Shown: positions 52,882-61,792 of the stretch, piece by piece
How positions within the stretch are numbered: position 1 is the first letter of the stretch
How the letters are laid out: each line of letters opens with the position of its first letter
Source: Candidatus Melainabacteria bacterium SSGW_16
GTDB lineage: Bacteria; Cyanobacteriota; Vampirovibrionia; 2-02-FULL-35-15
DNA: 64,000 bases
Direction: 5' to 3'
Assembly (NCBI GenBank): GCA_004769085.1
Contig: DUDS01000021.1
Coordinates: forward strand, 62,001-126,000
Program-made: the position numbers and the translations under genes
The notes under the pieces: generated by a model
What the model was told of the DNA's origin: nothing
The model's database searches: none
What the model saw: the letters and a program-made list of their open reading frames with translations, nothing else

Positions 52882-53030
52882 TCAGCTACTAATAGATTAC
52901 TCATATTTGAAGAAAATTTCAAGAACCTCAATCCCCCATATAAAAGGAATTATTTTTAATAATTGAAAGTGTGAGTCTTTGTATGGTTAAAACTAAATTA
53001 AAAAAAAGTTACACTTCTTGTTACTTCTTC

Positions 53031-53471
53031 TTAACCTCGGCCCGGCTTTGCTTTTGAAAAATAAGTCAGTAAATTTACCTGGGATCCGACATTATCCTTC
53101 CTTTTTACACTTACAGCTACTTCCTTTAGTCCTGTATCCTGAGAAACATCAGAAGGATAAACATTTGGGGCTTTGCCTGATTTGGGATCTATATATTTTA
53201 TTGTGATCCTTACTAGATAATCTTCTACAGCTTTTGTTGAACTCATGCCTTCAGGTCCGGGCAATGCATCAAGTTCAGAATTATAATATTCCAGTGCCCG
53301 GAGCCTCTCAAGTTCATTTTGTGCAAGATTAATTGCTTTATTCTGCATTTGAATCCTTACATTTTTCTGAATAATGTATGGAAACAATGCAACAATACCA
53401 GAAAGTGCAGTAGTAATAATTACCACACTTACCATCAATTCAATAAGTGATTGTCCGGATTGGTTACGCAT
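53031..53471 (-). CDS. Type IV pilin-like prepilin (PilV/GspI type)
   Basis: The N-terminus is a prepilin signal: a short basic leader, then G before QSLIELMVSVVIITTALSGI, with the usual Glu at position 5 of the mature protein and a long hydrophobic helix. The remaining ~110 residues are a small periplasmic head. It would be cleaved by prepilin peptidase and act as a minor pilin or pseudopilin. No other pilus genes are adjacent. It is the gene upstream of leader 2 on the same strand; no terminator is evident right after it. Confidence 0.82.
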   Translation of the reverse strand: MRNQSGQSLIELMVSVVIITTALSGIVALFPYIIQKNVRIQMQNKAINLAQNELERLRALEYYNSELDALPGPEGMSSTKAVEDYLVRITIKYIDPKSGKAPNVYPSDVSQDTGLKEVAVSVKRKDNVGSQVNLLTYFSKAKPGRG

Positions 53472-53543
53472 AGTTCAGATACTAACAGTTATACAACAAA
53501 TATTGAAATAAGAAAATGCTTGTATTTTTGTTATTCTATTGTT

Positions 53544-53960
53544 ATGAAAATAGAATTTACACATGTTGCTTTATTGGTTTCTGATGTTGATAAAACAGCT
53601 GACTTTTATTACAAATACTGTGGGTTAACAGTACTAAACAGAAGAATGGATCCAAATACAGGCTTCAGAGTTATCTGGCTTGGAACAAGTCTTAATTTTA
53701 TAATTGTAGCTTTTGAAGGAGAAAAGCAGCCTGTTCAATCACTTGCAAAACCACTTAGCCATCTTGGGTTTTCACTTGAATCCAGAGAAGAAGTTAATGA
53801 AATTGCTGATATTGCAAGAAAAGATGGAACTTTAAAATATGGTCCTGTATATTTTGACGCAGTAGTTGGTTATATTTGTGAAGTTCTTGATCCAGATGGA
53901 AATTCTGTTGAGTTTAGTTTTGGACAGGAACTCGGGAAAAATATTAAACTTTTGAGCTAA
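53544..53960 (+). CDS. Glyoxalase/VOC-superfamily protein
   Basis: A vicinal-oxygen-chelate protein of 138 residues with two beta-alpha-beta-beta-beta repeats: FTHVALLVSDVDKTADFYYKY with the metal-type His, and LSHLGFSLES through VLDPDGNSVEFSF with the metal-type Glu. The pattern fits lactoylglutathione lyase-like or dioxygenase-like members; the substrate is unknown. I chose the ATG at 53544 because the protein fold begins there; an upstream start at 53451 would add 31 unlike residues. It overlaps the yidC end by 17 bp. Confidence 0.83.
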   Translation: MKIEFTHVALLVSDVDKTADFYYKYCGLTVLNRRMDPNTGFRVIWLGTSLNFIIVAFEGEKQPVQSLAKPLSHLGFSLESREEVNEIADIARKDGTLKYGPVYFDAVVGYICEVLDPDGNSVEFSFGQELGKNIKLLS

Positions 53961-55107
53961 CCTTTTTCTCTGATTCTTTACTTTTTGCATCCTCTTTTTC
54001 AACCACAATAGGTTTTCTCATAACCATCCATGTCTGAACTATCTGAATAAATCCGCTTGCAACAAAATATAAAAGAACACCGGAAGGAACCGGAAAGAAC
54101 AAAGTCATTACACCAACCATAGGTGGCATCATTGTTTGCATCATTTTTTGCATTTCAGCCTGTTTTTCATCTGTAGGAGGTGGGGAATAACGAGATGTGA
54201 CCTTCCCTGAAAGCCAGATAGTAAGAGTAAAGAGAAAAACAAGAACGATAACATCAATATTTAATTTCCCTGTCTTTGGATCATAGGCACCTGTTTTCCC
54301 TAGCCCACGAATAAAGAGGAAGTCTTCGCTTTCTGAAACAGCAGGCAGAACTGCATTTAAAAATATTTTTCCGGGGTCTTTTGCTTTTATAGTAGAAGTA
54401 TTATCGGGGTTAATCTGAAGGGTGGCTATTGAATTTAAGTTTTTTGTTGTCTTATAAGTAGGATTATAATATGGTGTGTCAGTTATTTCCCATTTAACAT
54501 TGTCTGTAATCCCATTTAAATTCCCTTCAAGTTTCTGAACTTTATAATTTATTTCTTTTCCTGCAGGTATTCTGACTTCACCTGGATTTAAAACAAGTCT
54601 TCCTTTCTGACCTTTTTCACCAACATAAATAGTAGGATTTGATGAACCTTTTATTTCCTCTTTCAGTGACTCATTTGCATCAAGGACTTGTATTGGTACT
54701 GTTACTGCTACAGGTTTAAATGGCGCCCCATTAAAAGCCCAGAAAAGAGCAATCAATATAGGTAGCTGAAAAAGCATAGGGAAACATCCACCAAGAGGGT
54801 TTACCTTATTTTTCTGGTAAAACTCCATCATATCCTTCTGAAAATCTGCCTGAACTTCTTTTAACTTTGCAGGTCTGTCTTTATACCTGTCTTTATTCTG
54901 ATTAAATCTCTCCTGAAGTAGTTTTATTTTTGGCTGAAGAGCCTGCATTTTTTTCATCGATACGGTTTGTTGTTTGGTAAGAGGATAAAGAATTACCTTA
55001 ACAACAAGCGTCACAGCAATTATTGACCAGCCATAACTCCCAAGCAGTTTTTTAAAATACTCAAGAAGAGGAAGTATGAAATGATATGTGATTAAACCAA
55101 AATCCAT
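53944..55107 (-). CDS. yidC: Membrane protein insertase YidC, cyanobacterial type
   Basis: Inserts and folds membrane proteins. The N-terminal hydrophobic helix YGWSIIAVTLVVKVILYPLT is followed by a cytoplasmic coiled hairpin (MKKMQALQPKIKLLQERF, with the substrate-groove-type Lys/Arg) and later membrane segments, the last with VPSGVLLYFVASGFIQIVQ. Between early and late membrane segments (about 130-275) is an extra hydrophilic domain ending KIFLNAVLPAVSESEDFLFI and GLGKTGAYDPKTG. I recall the same kind of insertion in cyanobacterial YidC. It overlaps the yidD stop (TAATG). Confidence 0.9.
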   Translation of the reverse strand: MDFGLITYHFILPLLEYFKKLLGSYGWSIIAVTLVVKVILYPLTKQQTVSMKKMQALQPKIKLLQERFNQNKDRYKDRPAKLKEVQADFQKDMMEFYQKNKVNPLGGCFPMLFQLPILIALFWAFNGAPFKPVAVTVPIQVLDANESLKEEIKGSSNPTIYVGEKGQKGRLVLNPGEVRIPAGKEINYKVQKLEGNLNGITDNVKWEITDTPYYNPTYKTTKNLNSIATLQINPDNTSTIKAKDPGKIFLNAVLPAVSESEDFLFIRGLGKTGAYDPKTGKLNIDVIVLVFLFTLTIWLSGKVTSRYSPPPTDEKQAEMQKMMQTMMPPMVGVMTLFFPVPSGVLLYFVASGFIQIVQTWMVMRKPIVVEKEDAKSKESEKKVSSKV

Positions 55108-55415
55108 TATTTACACCCGGACTTTAGAGAACCACATGGAATTTCATCAATTCCTCCTTCAAAGAGGGGATTACACTTCAGGATTCTCTTTATTGACAAT
55201 AAAAAACCACAAAACAGGCCATGTACTTTAAATACATCTCTGACATAATCAGAACAGCTTGGATAAAATCTGCAATGAGAAAATAAAAAGATAGATCTTA
55301 AGGTTCTAGTTTTCTGCCATAACATAACAATAAAAGTAATTACAAAACAAAATGTAAAATAAACCTTTGTAAACAAGTAATTAATAACCTTAAGATAAAA
55401 ATTTATGACATTCAT
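55107..55415 (-). CDS. yidD: Membrane protein insertion efficiency factor YidD
   Basis: A small amphipathic membrane-associated protein that assists YidC. The signature CRFYPSCSDYVRDVF, HGLFCGFLLSIKRILKCNP and the following GGIDEIP are diagnostic. It has an unusually long hydrophobic N-terminal stretch (about 45 residues) before the signature. It lies between rnpA and yidC in the conserved rpmH-rnpA-yidD-yidC order. Confidence 0.93.
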   Translation of the reverse strand: MNVINFYLKVINYLFTKVYFTFCFVITFIVMLWQKTRTLRSIFLFSHCRFYPSCSDYVRDVFKVHGLFCGFLLSIKRILKCNPLFEGGIDEIPCGSLKSGCK

Positions 55416-55426
55416 AGTTTTGTTTA

Positions 55427-55819
55427 TTAGCTCGTTCTTAATTTATCAAGTTTAGTTATTAAAGCATTCATTGTTGATTTAATTCCCTGAAAAACTGCAT
55501 TTTTTATTGAAGGGTTTGCAATCCATATTAAAGCATTAATATGACTTGTTTTTTCAGCAGATATTTCCTTTCTCAATAATGTATAGGCTGCTTTCATTCT
55601 TCTTTTTATCAGATTTCTTTCAGTTGCTCTCTTATCTATTTTCGTACTAACAATAAAAGCAGCTTTAGGGAAACCGCTTTTCCCGTTTTTAAACCTGTTA
55701 ATATCCTTTCTTTGAAGAAAATAATAAAGCGTTATAAGCGGTGAAGATATTTTCTGCTTTTTTTTAAAAGCAATATTAAATATATACCTCTCTTTAAGTC
55801 TTTCAGCTTTAGGCAGCAT
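55427..55819 (-). CDS. rnpA: Ribonuclease P protein component
   Basis: The protein subunit of RNase P, which trims the 5' ends of tRNA precursors. The basic 130-residue protein has the initial LPKAERLKERYIFNIAFKKK and the conserved RNR-type motif in the form KRATERNLIKRRMKAAY. It starts 2 bp after the rpmH stop. Its partner RNA gene rnpB is not in this window. Confidence 0.93.
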   Translation of the reverse strand: MLPKAERLKERYIFNIAFKKKQKISSPLITLYYFLQRKDINRFKNGKSGFPKAAFIVSTKIDKRATERNLIKRRMKAAYTLLRKEISAEKTSHINALIWIANPSIKNAVFQGIKSTMNALITKLDKLRTS

Positions 55820-55821
55820 AA

Positions 55822-55962
55822 CTACCAGCTAGGTGCCAGTTTTTTTCTGCCTTTAAGTCTTCTTCTTTTTAAGACTTCTCTTCCAGCTTTAGTTTGCATT
55901 CTTGCCCTAAAACCACTTGTTTTTACTTTTTTTCTTCTTGATCCGCCTAGTGTTCTTTTCAT
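55822..55962 (-). CDS. rpmH: 50S ribosomal protein L34
   Basis: A 46-residue, strongly basic ribosomal protein, starting [20 protein letters not shown] and ending [16 protein letters not shown]-type starts with a following SGFRARM and [11 protein letters not shown] are the L34 pattern, and the TLGG form resembles the cyanobacterial one. It heads the rpmH-rnpA-yidD-yidC operon. A small inverted repeat CTATGT/ACATAG (55982-56001) lies in its upstream region. Confidence 0.96.
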   Translation of the reverse strand: MKRTLGGSRRKKVKTSGFRARMQTKAGREVLKRRRLKGRKKLAPSW

Positions 55963-56173
55963 ATTTTTACCTATCTCTTACCTATGTAATTTATAACATA
56001 GTCTGGCTGATATTTTTTGTTTTACAAATTATATCTTTTTAATTAAAAAATTTCTTCTACATTGCTATGAAAATCAAACAGCTAGGATTAAAGAACTTCA
56101 TGTTAAGCTCATTAGTCCATTTAAAAACAATTTATTAGCAATTAGAGATTTCTGATCATAAACATTTTTCAAC

Positions 56174-57574
56174 ATGAGCACTGAACTTGAAAATCTATGG
56201 CATGACATACAGGGCCTTCTTTCAAAAGAAATGAAAGGCCCGAGCTTTCAGACATGGATTAAGCCATCAAAACTAATAGAAGTCAATGATTCAGTGGCAG
56301 TTATTGCAGTTAAAAATGATTTTAATAAAAACTTCCTGAAGCAAAATTATATTGAAAAGATTTCAGGTGCAGTTGAAAGAAGAATTAAAAAGAAAATAAT
56401 TGTTGAGATTGTCGTGAAGGAAGATTTAAATATCGGTGAATTTGTTTCTTCTATTGCAATGCTTGAACCTAAAAAGCTGCAGGAAGAGCTAATAACAAAC
56501 AAAGAAACAAATAAGGAAAAACAAGGATATTTTGATCATACTTTTAGATATAAAAATAATTTGAATCCATCCTATACATTTGAAAATTTTGTTGTTGGTC
56601 CAAGCAATCTCTTCTGCCATGCGGCATGTCTTGCAGTGGCAGAATCACAGGGTGATATATATAATCCTCTGTTTATTTATGGTGGTGTAGGGCTTGGGAA
56701 AACACATCTTGTCCACGCAATTGCAAACTATATGCTTGACCAGAACAAAGGGCAGGTAAAATATTTAAGTTCAGAATCATTCACCAATGAACTTATTCAT
56801 TCAATAAAAAATGATGGTATGAATAAATTTAGGGAAAAATACAGACATGTAGATTTACTTATGATCGATGATATACAGTTTCTTGCAGGGAAGGAAGCTA
56901 CCCAGAATGAGTTTTTTCATACTTTTAATACACTAAAAGAAAGTGGGAAACAGGTTATTCTTACTGCAGACAGACCACCAAGTTCACTTTCATCAATTAC
57001 AGACAGACTTAAGAGTCGTTTCGAGGGCGGGTTAATTGCAGATATTCAGTTTCCTGATCTTGAAACAAGAATAGCAATTCTTCTTCTTAAGGCTGCACAA
57101 CTTAACATAAATCTCCGAATGGATGTAGCTGAATATATTGCAACAGTATTTTCAAACAACATAAGAGAGATTGAGGGAGCGCTTAAAAGAGTTTATGCTT
57201 ACCTGTCATTCACACAGGAAGAAATAAATTTAAATAATGTTCAAAGAGTTCTTTCTGGAGGAATATCCGGACAAAGCACAAAACCCTCTCCTGAAGCGAT
57301 TCTCAGGACAATTGCAAACTTTTATAACATAAGATATGAAGACTTGATAAGTCCAAAAAGATCATCTGATTTGACTCTGCCAAGACACATAGCAGTTTAT
57401 ATACTTCATGATTTTTATAATTACAGCTTCCCAAGAATTGGTGAACTTCTTTCAAATAGAACTCACAGCTCAGCTATATATGCCTATCAGCAGGTAAAGA
57501 AAAAACTCACTGATAACCCTGGTCTTTCAGAACAATTTGCTTCTTTAAGAGGTTTACTTGAAAGAAAAAAATGA
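56174..57574 (+). CDS. dnaA: Chromosomal replication initiator DnaA with divergent DNA-binding signature
   Basis: ATP-dependent initiator protein. Domain I occupies about 1-75, the AAA+ core has Walker A GGVGLGKT (170-177) and Walker B LLMIDDIQ (around 228-235), and the C-terminal domain has PRHIAVYILHDFYNYSFPRI. The normal signature GGRDHTTV reads LSNRTHSSA at about 426-434, so the conserved Asp and both Thr that contact the DnaA box are changed. The gene diverges from rpmH, and the 211-bp gap contains no consensus DnaA box that I can see. dnaN does not follow; an aldehyde dehydrogenase does. Confidence 0.93.
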   Translation: MSTELENLWHDIQGLLSKEMKGPSFQTWIKPSKLIEVNDSVAVIAVKNDFNKNFLKQNYIEKISGAVERRIKKKIIVEIVVKEDLNIGEFVSSIAMLEPKKLQEELITNKETNKEKQGYFDHTFRYKNNLNPSYTFENFVVGPSNLFCHAACLAVAESQGDIYNPLFIYGGVGLGKTHLVHAIANYMLDQNKGQVKYLSSESFTNELIHSIKNDGMNKFREKYRHVDLLMIDDIQFLAGKEATQNEFFHTFNTLKESGKQVILTADRPPSSLSSITDRLKSRFEGGLIADIQFPDLETRIAILLLKAAQLNINLRMDVAEYIATVFSNNIREIEGALKRVYAYLSFTQEEINLNNVQRVLSGGISGQSTKPSPEAILRTIANFYNIRYEDLISPKRSSDLTLPRHIAVYILHDFYNYSFPRIGELLSNRTHSSAIYAYQQVKKKLTDNPGLSEQFASLRGLLERKK

Positions 57575-57684
57575 AAGGTATGGACAATCTTTATCTTAAA
57601 TAAGAACTACAAGTTATTTGGCCTTATAATTTCTAAATAAAGGAAGTGCAAACTTGTTTTGCACTATAAAAAAGGAGAAATTTT

Positions 57685-59184
57685 ATGGCAACGAAGCAAT
57701 TAGAATTACACCAATCAGTAGTTAAGTTCTTAAGTAATGCCCCTAAAAAAATGTTAATTAACGGGCAGTTCGTCCAGAGTGTATCAGGAAAAACATTTGA
57801 AACAATAAATCCTGCAACAGGTGAGGTAATAACCAAAGTATATGAAGCAGATAAGGAAGATATTGAAAAAGCAGTAAAAGCAGCAAGAGTAGCTTTTGAA
57901 GGACCATGGAAAAAAGTCCCTCCAAACCAAAGACAAATGCTTTTATTAAAACTTGCAGATTTAATTGAAAAGAATGCGGAAGAACTTGCACAACTTGAAA
58001 CACTTGATAATGGAAAACCAATTAGAGAATCAAGAGCTGTAGATGTACCAGTAACAGCTGATCATTTCAGATATTATGCAGGCTGGGCTACAAAAATCCA
58101 CGGTGAAACCATTCCTGTTTCATGCGGAAATTTTCTTACCTACACACTTCGTGAACCTGTAGGTGTAGTTGGTCAGATTATTCCATGGAATTTTCCGCTT
58201 CTTATGGCAGCATGGAAAATTGCAGCAGCAGTTGCATGTGGTAATTGTGTTGTGCTGAAACCAGCAGAGCAAACACCACTTACAGCCCTGAGACTCGGTG
58301 AATTAATTATGGAAGCTGGTTTCCCTGCTGGAGTAATAAATATCTGCCCTGGATTTGGAGAAACAGCAGGTGCAGCACTTTCAGGTCACATGGACGTTGA
58401 TAAGGTTGCATTTACAGGAGAATACATAACAGGCAGAAAAATAATTCAGGCTTCAGCAGGAAATCTGAAGAGAGTTTCTCTGGAGTTAGGCGGTAAGGCA
58501 CCAAATATTGTCTTTGTAGATGGAGACATGGAAGCTGCAGTAAAAGGATGCATTGGTAGTGTGTTCTTTAATCAGGGGCAGGTATGCTGTGCAGGTACAA
58601 GGCTCTTTGTAGAAAATAAAATCTATGATGAGTTTATTTCTAAAGTCTCGGACAGGGCAGGAAAATTAACCCTTGGTCCAGGACTTTGCGAAGAAACACA
58701 AATGGGTCCACTTGTAAGCAGCGACCAGCTAAAACGGGTTACAGGATATCTGGAAACAGGTAAAAAAGAAGGTGCAAAACCAGTATGTGGCGGTGACAGA
58801 GCAACAGATGGTGATCTTCAAAAAGGTTATTTTGTAAAACCAACTGTATTTGCAAATGTCAACAATAAAATGAAAATTGCACAGGAAGAAATCTTCGGAC
58901 CTGTTGTAAGTGCAATTCCATTTAAAGATATTGAAGATGTTATAACGCAGGGAAATGACACCACATACGGACTTTCAGCAGGTATCTGGACAAAAGACAT
59001 AAAGAAAGCTCATGCAGTTGCAAAAGCAATTAAAGCAGGTACTGTCTGGATTAATTGCTATAACGTCTTTGATTCTGCAGCACCCTTTGGTGGTTACAAA
59101 CAAAGCGGCTTCGGACGAGAAGGCGGAATCCATGCACTTGAACTTTATACACAAATAAAGGCAGTATGGGTTAATTTGGATTAA
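57685..59184 (+). CDS. NAD(P)-dependent aldehyde dehydrogenase
   Basis: Oxidises an aldehyde to the acid. It has the class 1/2 ALDH features: NPATGEVI near 44, PWNFPLLMAAWKIA, VVLKPAEQTPLTAL, ELGGKAPNIVF with the catalytic Glu, and FNQGQVCCAGTRLF with the nucleophilic Cys. The FTGSTEVG-type loop reads FTGEYITGR. The length of 499 residues is typical. The substrate is not determined by sequence. It has a strong ribosome binding site (AAAGGAGAAA) and its own transcription unit. Confidence 0.92.
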   Translation: MATKQLELHQSVVKFLSNAPKKMLINGQFVQSVSGKTFETINPATGEVITKVYEADKEDIEKAVKAARVAFEGPWKKVPPNQRQMLLLKLADLIEKNAEELAQLETLDNGKPIRESRAVDVPVTADHFRYYAGWATKIHGETIPVSCGNFLTYTLREPVGVVGQIIPWNFPLLMAAWKIAAAVACGNCVVLKPAEQTPLTALRLGELIMEAGFPAGVINICPGFGETAGAALSGHMDVDKVAFTGEYITGRKIIQASAGNLKRVSLELGGKAPNIVFVDGDMEAAVKGCIGSVFFNQGQVCCAGTRLFVENKIYDEFISKVSDRAGKLTLGPGLCEETQMGPLVSSDQLKRVTGYLETGKKEGAKPVCGGDRATDGDLQKGYFVKPTVFANVNNKMKIAQEEIFGPVVSAIPFKDIEDVITQGNDTTYGLSAGIWTKDIKKAHAVAKAIKAGTVWINCYNVFDSAAPFGGYKQSGFGREGGIHALELYTQIKAVWVNLD

Positions 59185-59201
59185 TTGTTTAACAAAATCA
59201 A

Positions 59202-60047
59202 TTAAACGAAATTTTCAATCCCAGATAAAACATGCTTTGCTGCTTTATACCCAGCTTCAGTCAATTCATGGACCTGCCATTCTTTTAAATTAAAATCAAG
59301 TGATTTTATATTCCATACACCAGGATTAATTACAAATAAATTTCCTCGTTTGCCACAGCTTTTCTCAAAATCCCATCTTTTAATATCTTCCTGAACCCTG
59401 GCATAAGAACTTATTTCAAGCCCTTTAATGATTTTTGAAATCCTGCCTTCATTTTTTTCAAGCAGACCAGGATAACCAAGACTTACTGCGACTACAGGCA
59501 GTGATTTATCATTAAAATTAAAAAATATAGGGCAATTTTGCCAATGCCCACCATCAATATATGTGCAGTCATTAACAAAATGTTCCTTAAAAATCCCGCT
59601 TATTGCAGAGCTTGCTGTAATTGAGTTTTTCAGATCTGTGATTTCAAGCATATCAGTATAAATTGCTTTTACACTGCACAGAGGATTTTTAGTAGCCATT
59701 ATGTGGAGTTTATCCGTGGAATGAATTTGCTGAAGTTCAGCCTGGCTAAACTGTTTTTCAACCCACTCACCCAGTTTTATTGTTTTTGGCTCTATAAATA
59801 AAAACTCGAACTTATCAGGCACAAACCAAATAGGAAACAAAAGTCTATGAAGTTTTGTTTCTTTAAAAAGTCTGATTAGTTTATCAACTTCTCTTTTTAC
59901 AAAAATAAAAGGTGCGACTATTGCCCCACCTGAGACTGCTGCAATTTCATCAATTTCAATATTGTTCTCACACAGATATCTATAAACTCCCAAATGGGCA
60001 TATGATCTAACTCCGCCGCCTGAAAGTACAAGGTTACATTTTTGCAT
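59202..60047 (-). CDS. Patatin-like phospholipase
   Basis: A lipid acyl hydrolase of the patatin family with a Ser-Asp dyad. The oxyanion motif is SGGGVRSYAHLG (9-20), the nucleophile elbow is AVSGGAI (normally GxSxG, here AVSGG, with the first Gly replaced by Ala), and the catalytic-type Asp is in YIDGGHWQNCPI. The length of 281 residues is common. It may remodel membrane lipids or act on host or prey lipids; this cannot be told from sequence. It precedes yggU and murA on the other side in the same leftward set, being the last gene. Confidence 0.82.
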   Translation of the reverse strand: MQKCNLVLSGGGVRSYAHLGVYRYLCENNIEIDEIAAVSGGAIVAPFIFVKREVDKLIRLFKETKLHRLLFPIWFVPDKFEFLFIEPKTIKLGEWVEKQFSQAELQQIHSTDKLHIMATKNPLCSVKAIYTDMLEITDLKNSITASSAISGIFKEHFVNDCTYIDGGHWQNCPIFFNFNDKSLPVVAVSLGYPGLLEKNEGRISKIIKGLEISSYARVQEDIKRWDFEKSCGKRGNLFVINPGVWNIKSLDFNLKEWQVHELTEAGYKAAKHVLSGIENFV

Positions 60048-60051
60048 GTAA

Positions 60052-60339
60052 TTATTTTAAAACAATTTGTTCAATTTGCCTAATACTTATATTTTTAATC
60101 AATATTTTTTTTCTTTTCCCCGTATGTCCTGAAATAATCTCAATGTTTCTCTTAGGCACTTTTAACTTGTCAGAAAGAAACCTAGTTAATTCTTCATTTG
60201 CTGCATTATCTACAGGAGGTGATTTTAATTTAATTTTTAAGTAATCCCCGTAAAGACCAGAAATCTCTGTTCTTGAAGATTTTGGAATAACATAAACAGA
60301 TAAAATTATTAAACTGTCTTTTTGTTTAAAGAAGCTCAA
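60052..60339 (-). CDS. yggU: YggU/DUF167 family protein
   Basis: A small cytoplasmic protein of unknown function. It shows the family pattern VIPKSSRTEISGLYGDYLKI, KLKSPPVDNAANEELTRFL and the later IISGHTGKRKKILI. The length of 95 residues is normal. Its start overlaps the murA stop by 4 bp (60336-60339), so the two are probably translated together; it is followed after 4 bp by the patatin gene. Confidence 0.9.
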   Translation of the reverse strand: MSFFKQKDSLIILSVYVIPKSSRTEISGLYGDYLKIKLKSPPVDNAANEELTRFLSDKLKVPKRNIEIISGHTGKRKKILIKNISIRQIEQIVLK

Positions 60340-61664
60340 ATTTTCGGGGATTTTTCTTTTGACGGGCTTTCGGTTTCTTCACCTGCAACATCGACTGAAA
60401 TCGCTTTTGTTCTTATAATATCAGCTCCAAGTCCTTGTAATTTCTCATCCAGATGTTCATATCCACGATCTATATGAGTAAGTCCCGTAACCTCTGTTTT
60501 GCCTTCTGCAATAAGTCCTGCCACCACAAGAGCACCTGCTCCTCTTAAATCCTGACCGCGGACTTTTGTACCGCTTAATCTTTCAACACTGTTTATAACT
60601 GCAACATTGTTATTTACATTAATATCTGCACCCATTCTTACAAGCTCATTTACATGCCCAAATCTGTCCTCATAAATGTTTTCTTTTATAGTGCTTGTCC
60701 CATAACCTACTGAAAGAGGGACACTGATTATTGCCTGCATGTCGGTAGGAAATCCAGGATACCAGCCTGTGCTTATGTTTACTGCTTTAAATCTTCCTTT
60801 TATTTTTCCTTTTATTGTTTTTGAGTCAATCTTTTCAATAATTACACCACTCTCCTGCAATTTACTTACAGTAGCCTGAATATATTCATGTTCTACATTT
60901 CTTAAAACAATTTCACCGCCTGTTGAAACAGCAGCGATTAAATATGTACATGCTTCAAGTCTGTCACTTATCGGGGTAAATTCCGTAGAATGTAAATCTT
61001 TTGGTCTTACACCACTAATAACAATCTGGTGTGTTCCTGCACCCTGAATCTTTGCACCAATTGAATTAAGAAAATTTGAAAGATCAGCAATTTCAGGATC
61101 ACATGCAGCATTCTCAATAATGGTTTCACCATCTGCAAGAACGCTTGCCAGAATAATATTTTCAGTAGCACCATTACTTGGTAAATCAAGATATATTCTT
61201 GTACCTGTAAGCTTTGCTGCAGATGCAATCATATATCCCTGATCAAGATTTACTTTTGCACCAAGAGCTTTTAATCCTTTTTCATGTAAATCAAGTTTTC
61301 TTGCCCCAATCTGACAACCGCCTGGCATTGCAACTTTTGTTTCTTTAAATCTGCCAAGAAGTGCTCCTAAGACAATAAAAGAAGCTCTAAGTTTGTTTAC
61401 AAGTTCATGAGGTGCAAATGAACCCGAAATATCAGAACTGTCAATTTCAAGAATACTATCTTTAAATTTGACTTTAGCGCCAAGAAATTCAAGTACTTCA
61501 ACCATGCTAAACACATCAGCAAGGTTTGGTACATTTCTAATACAAACTGGTCCAGGAAAAAGCAGAGCTGCTGCCATTTGTTTTAAAACAGCATTCTTTG
61601 CACTGGCTATAGTTAATTCACCAGATATTCTTTTCCCACCAGTTATGACTAATTTTTCTTCCAT
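60336..61664 (-). CDS. murA: UDP-N-acetylglucosamine 1-carboxyvinyltransferase
   Basis: First committed step of peptidoglycan synthesis. The N-terminal ITGGKRISGELTIASAKNAV is the substrate-binding strand, the catalytic loop is MPGGCQIGARKLDLH with Cys117, and GATENIILA and HIDRGYEHLDEKLQGLGAD match the family. A Cys in this place makes the enzyme the fosfomycin-sensitive type in principle. The length of 442 residues is slightly above normal because of a polar C-terminal tail (EETESPSKEKSPKI). It leads the operon murA-yggU-patatin. Confidence 0.95.
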   Translation of the reverse strand: MEEKLVITGGKRISGELTIASAKNAVLKQMAAALLFPGPVCIRNVPNLADVFSMVEVLEFLGAKVKFKDSILEIDSSDISGSFAPHELVNKLRASFIVLGALLGRFKETKVAMPGGCQIGARKLDLHEKGLKALGAKVNLDQGYMIASAAKLTGTRIYLDLPSNGATENIILASVLADGETIIENAACDPEIADLSNFLNSIGAKIQGAGTHQIVISGVRPKDLHSTEFTPISDRLEACTYLIAAVSTGGEIVLRNVEHEYIQATVSKLQESGVIIEKIDSKTIKGKIKGRFKAVNISTGWYPGFPTDMQAIISVPLSVGYGTSTIKENIYEDRFGHVNELVRMGADINVNNNVAVINSVERLSGTKVRGQDLRGAGALVVAGLIAEGKTEVTGLTHIDRGYEHLDEKLQGLGADIIRTKAISVDVAGEETESPSKEKSPKI

Positions 61665-61792
61665 ATTCCTTAATTTTTATACCGCTAATCTTTCCATTTA
61701 TTGCACAAATGGCATTTTATCATTTTTCCTCTAAATTCAGACAGATTCTTTATACCCTCATTTTATAATGGTTTCGTAAAGGCAGGTGTCAT

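Noticed and set aside
56040-56173. Replication origin between rpmH and dnaA
   Set aside because: The location is suggestive and AT-rich, but no DnaA-box cluster or iteron could be seen, so I do not annotate an origin.
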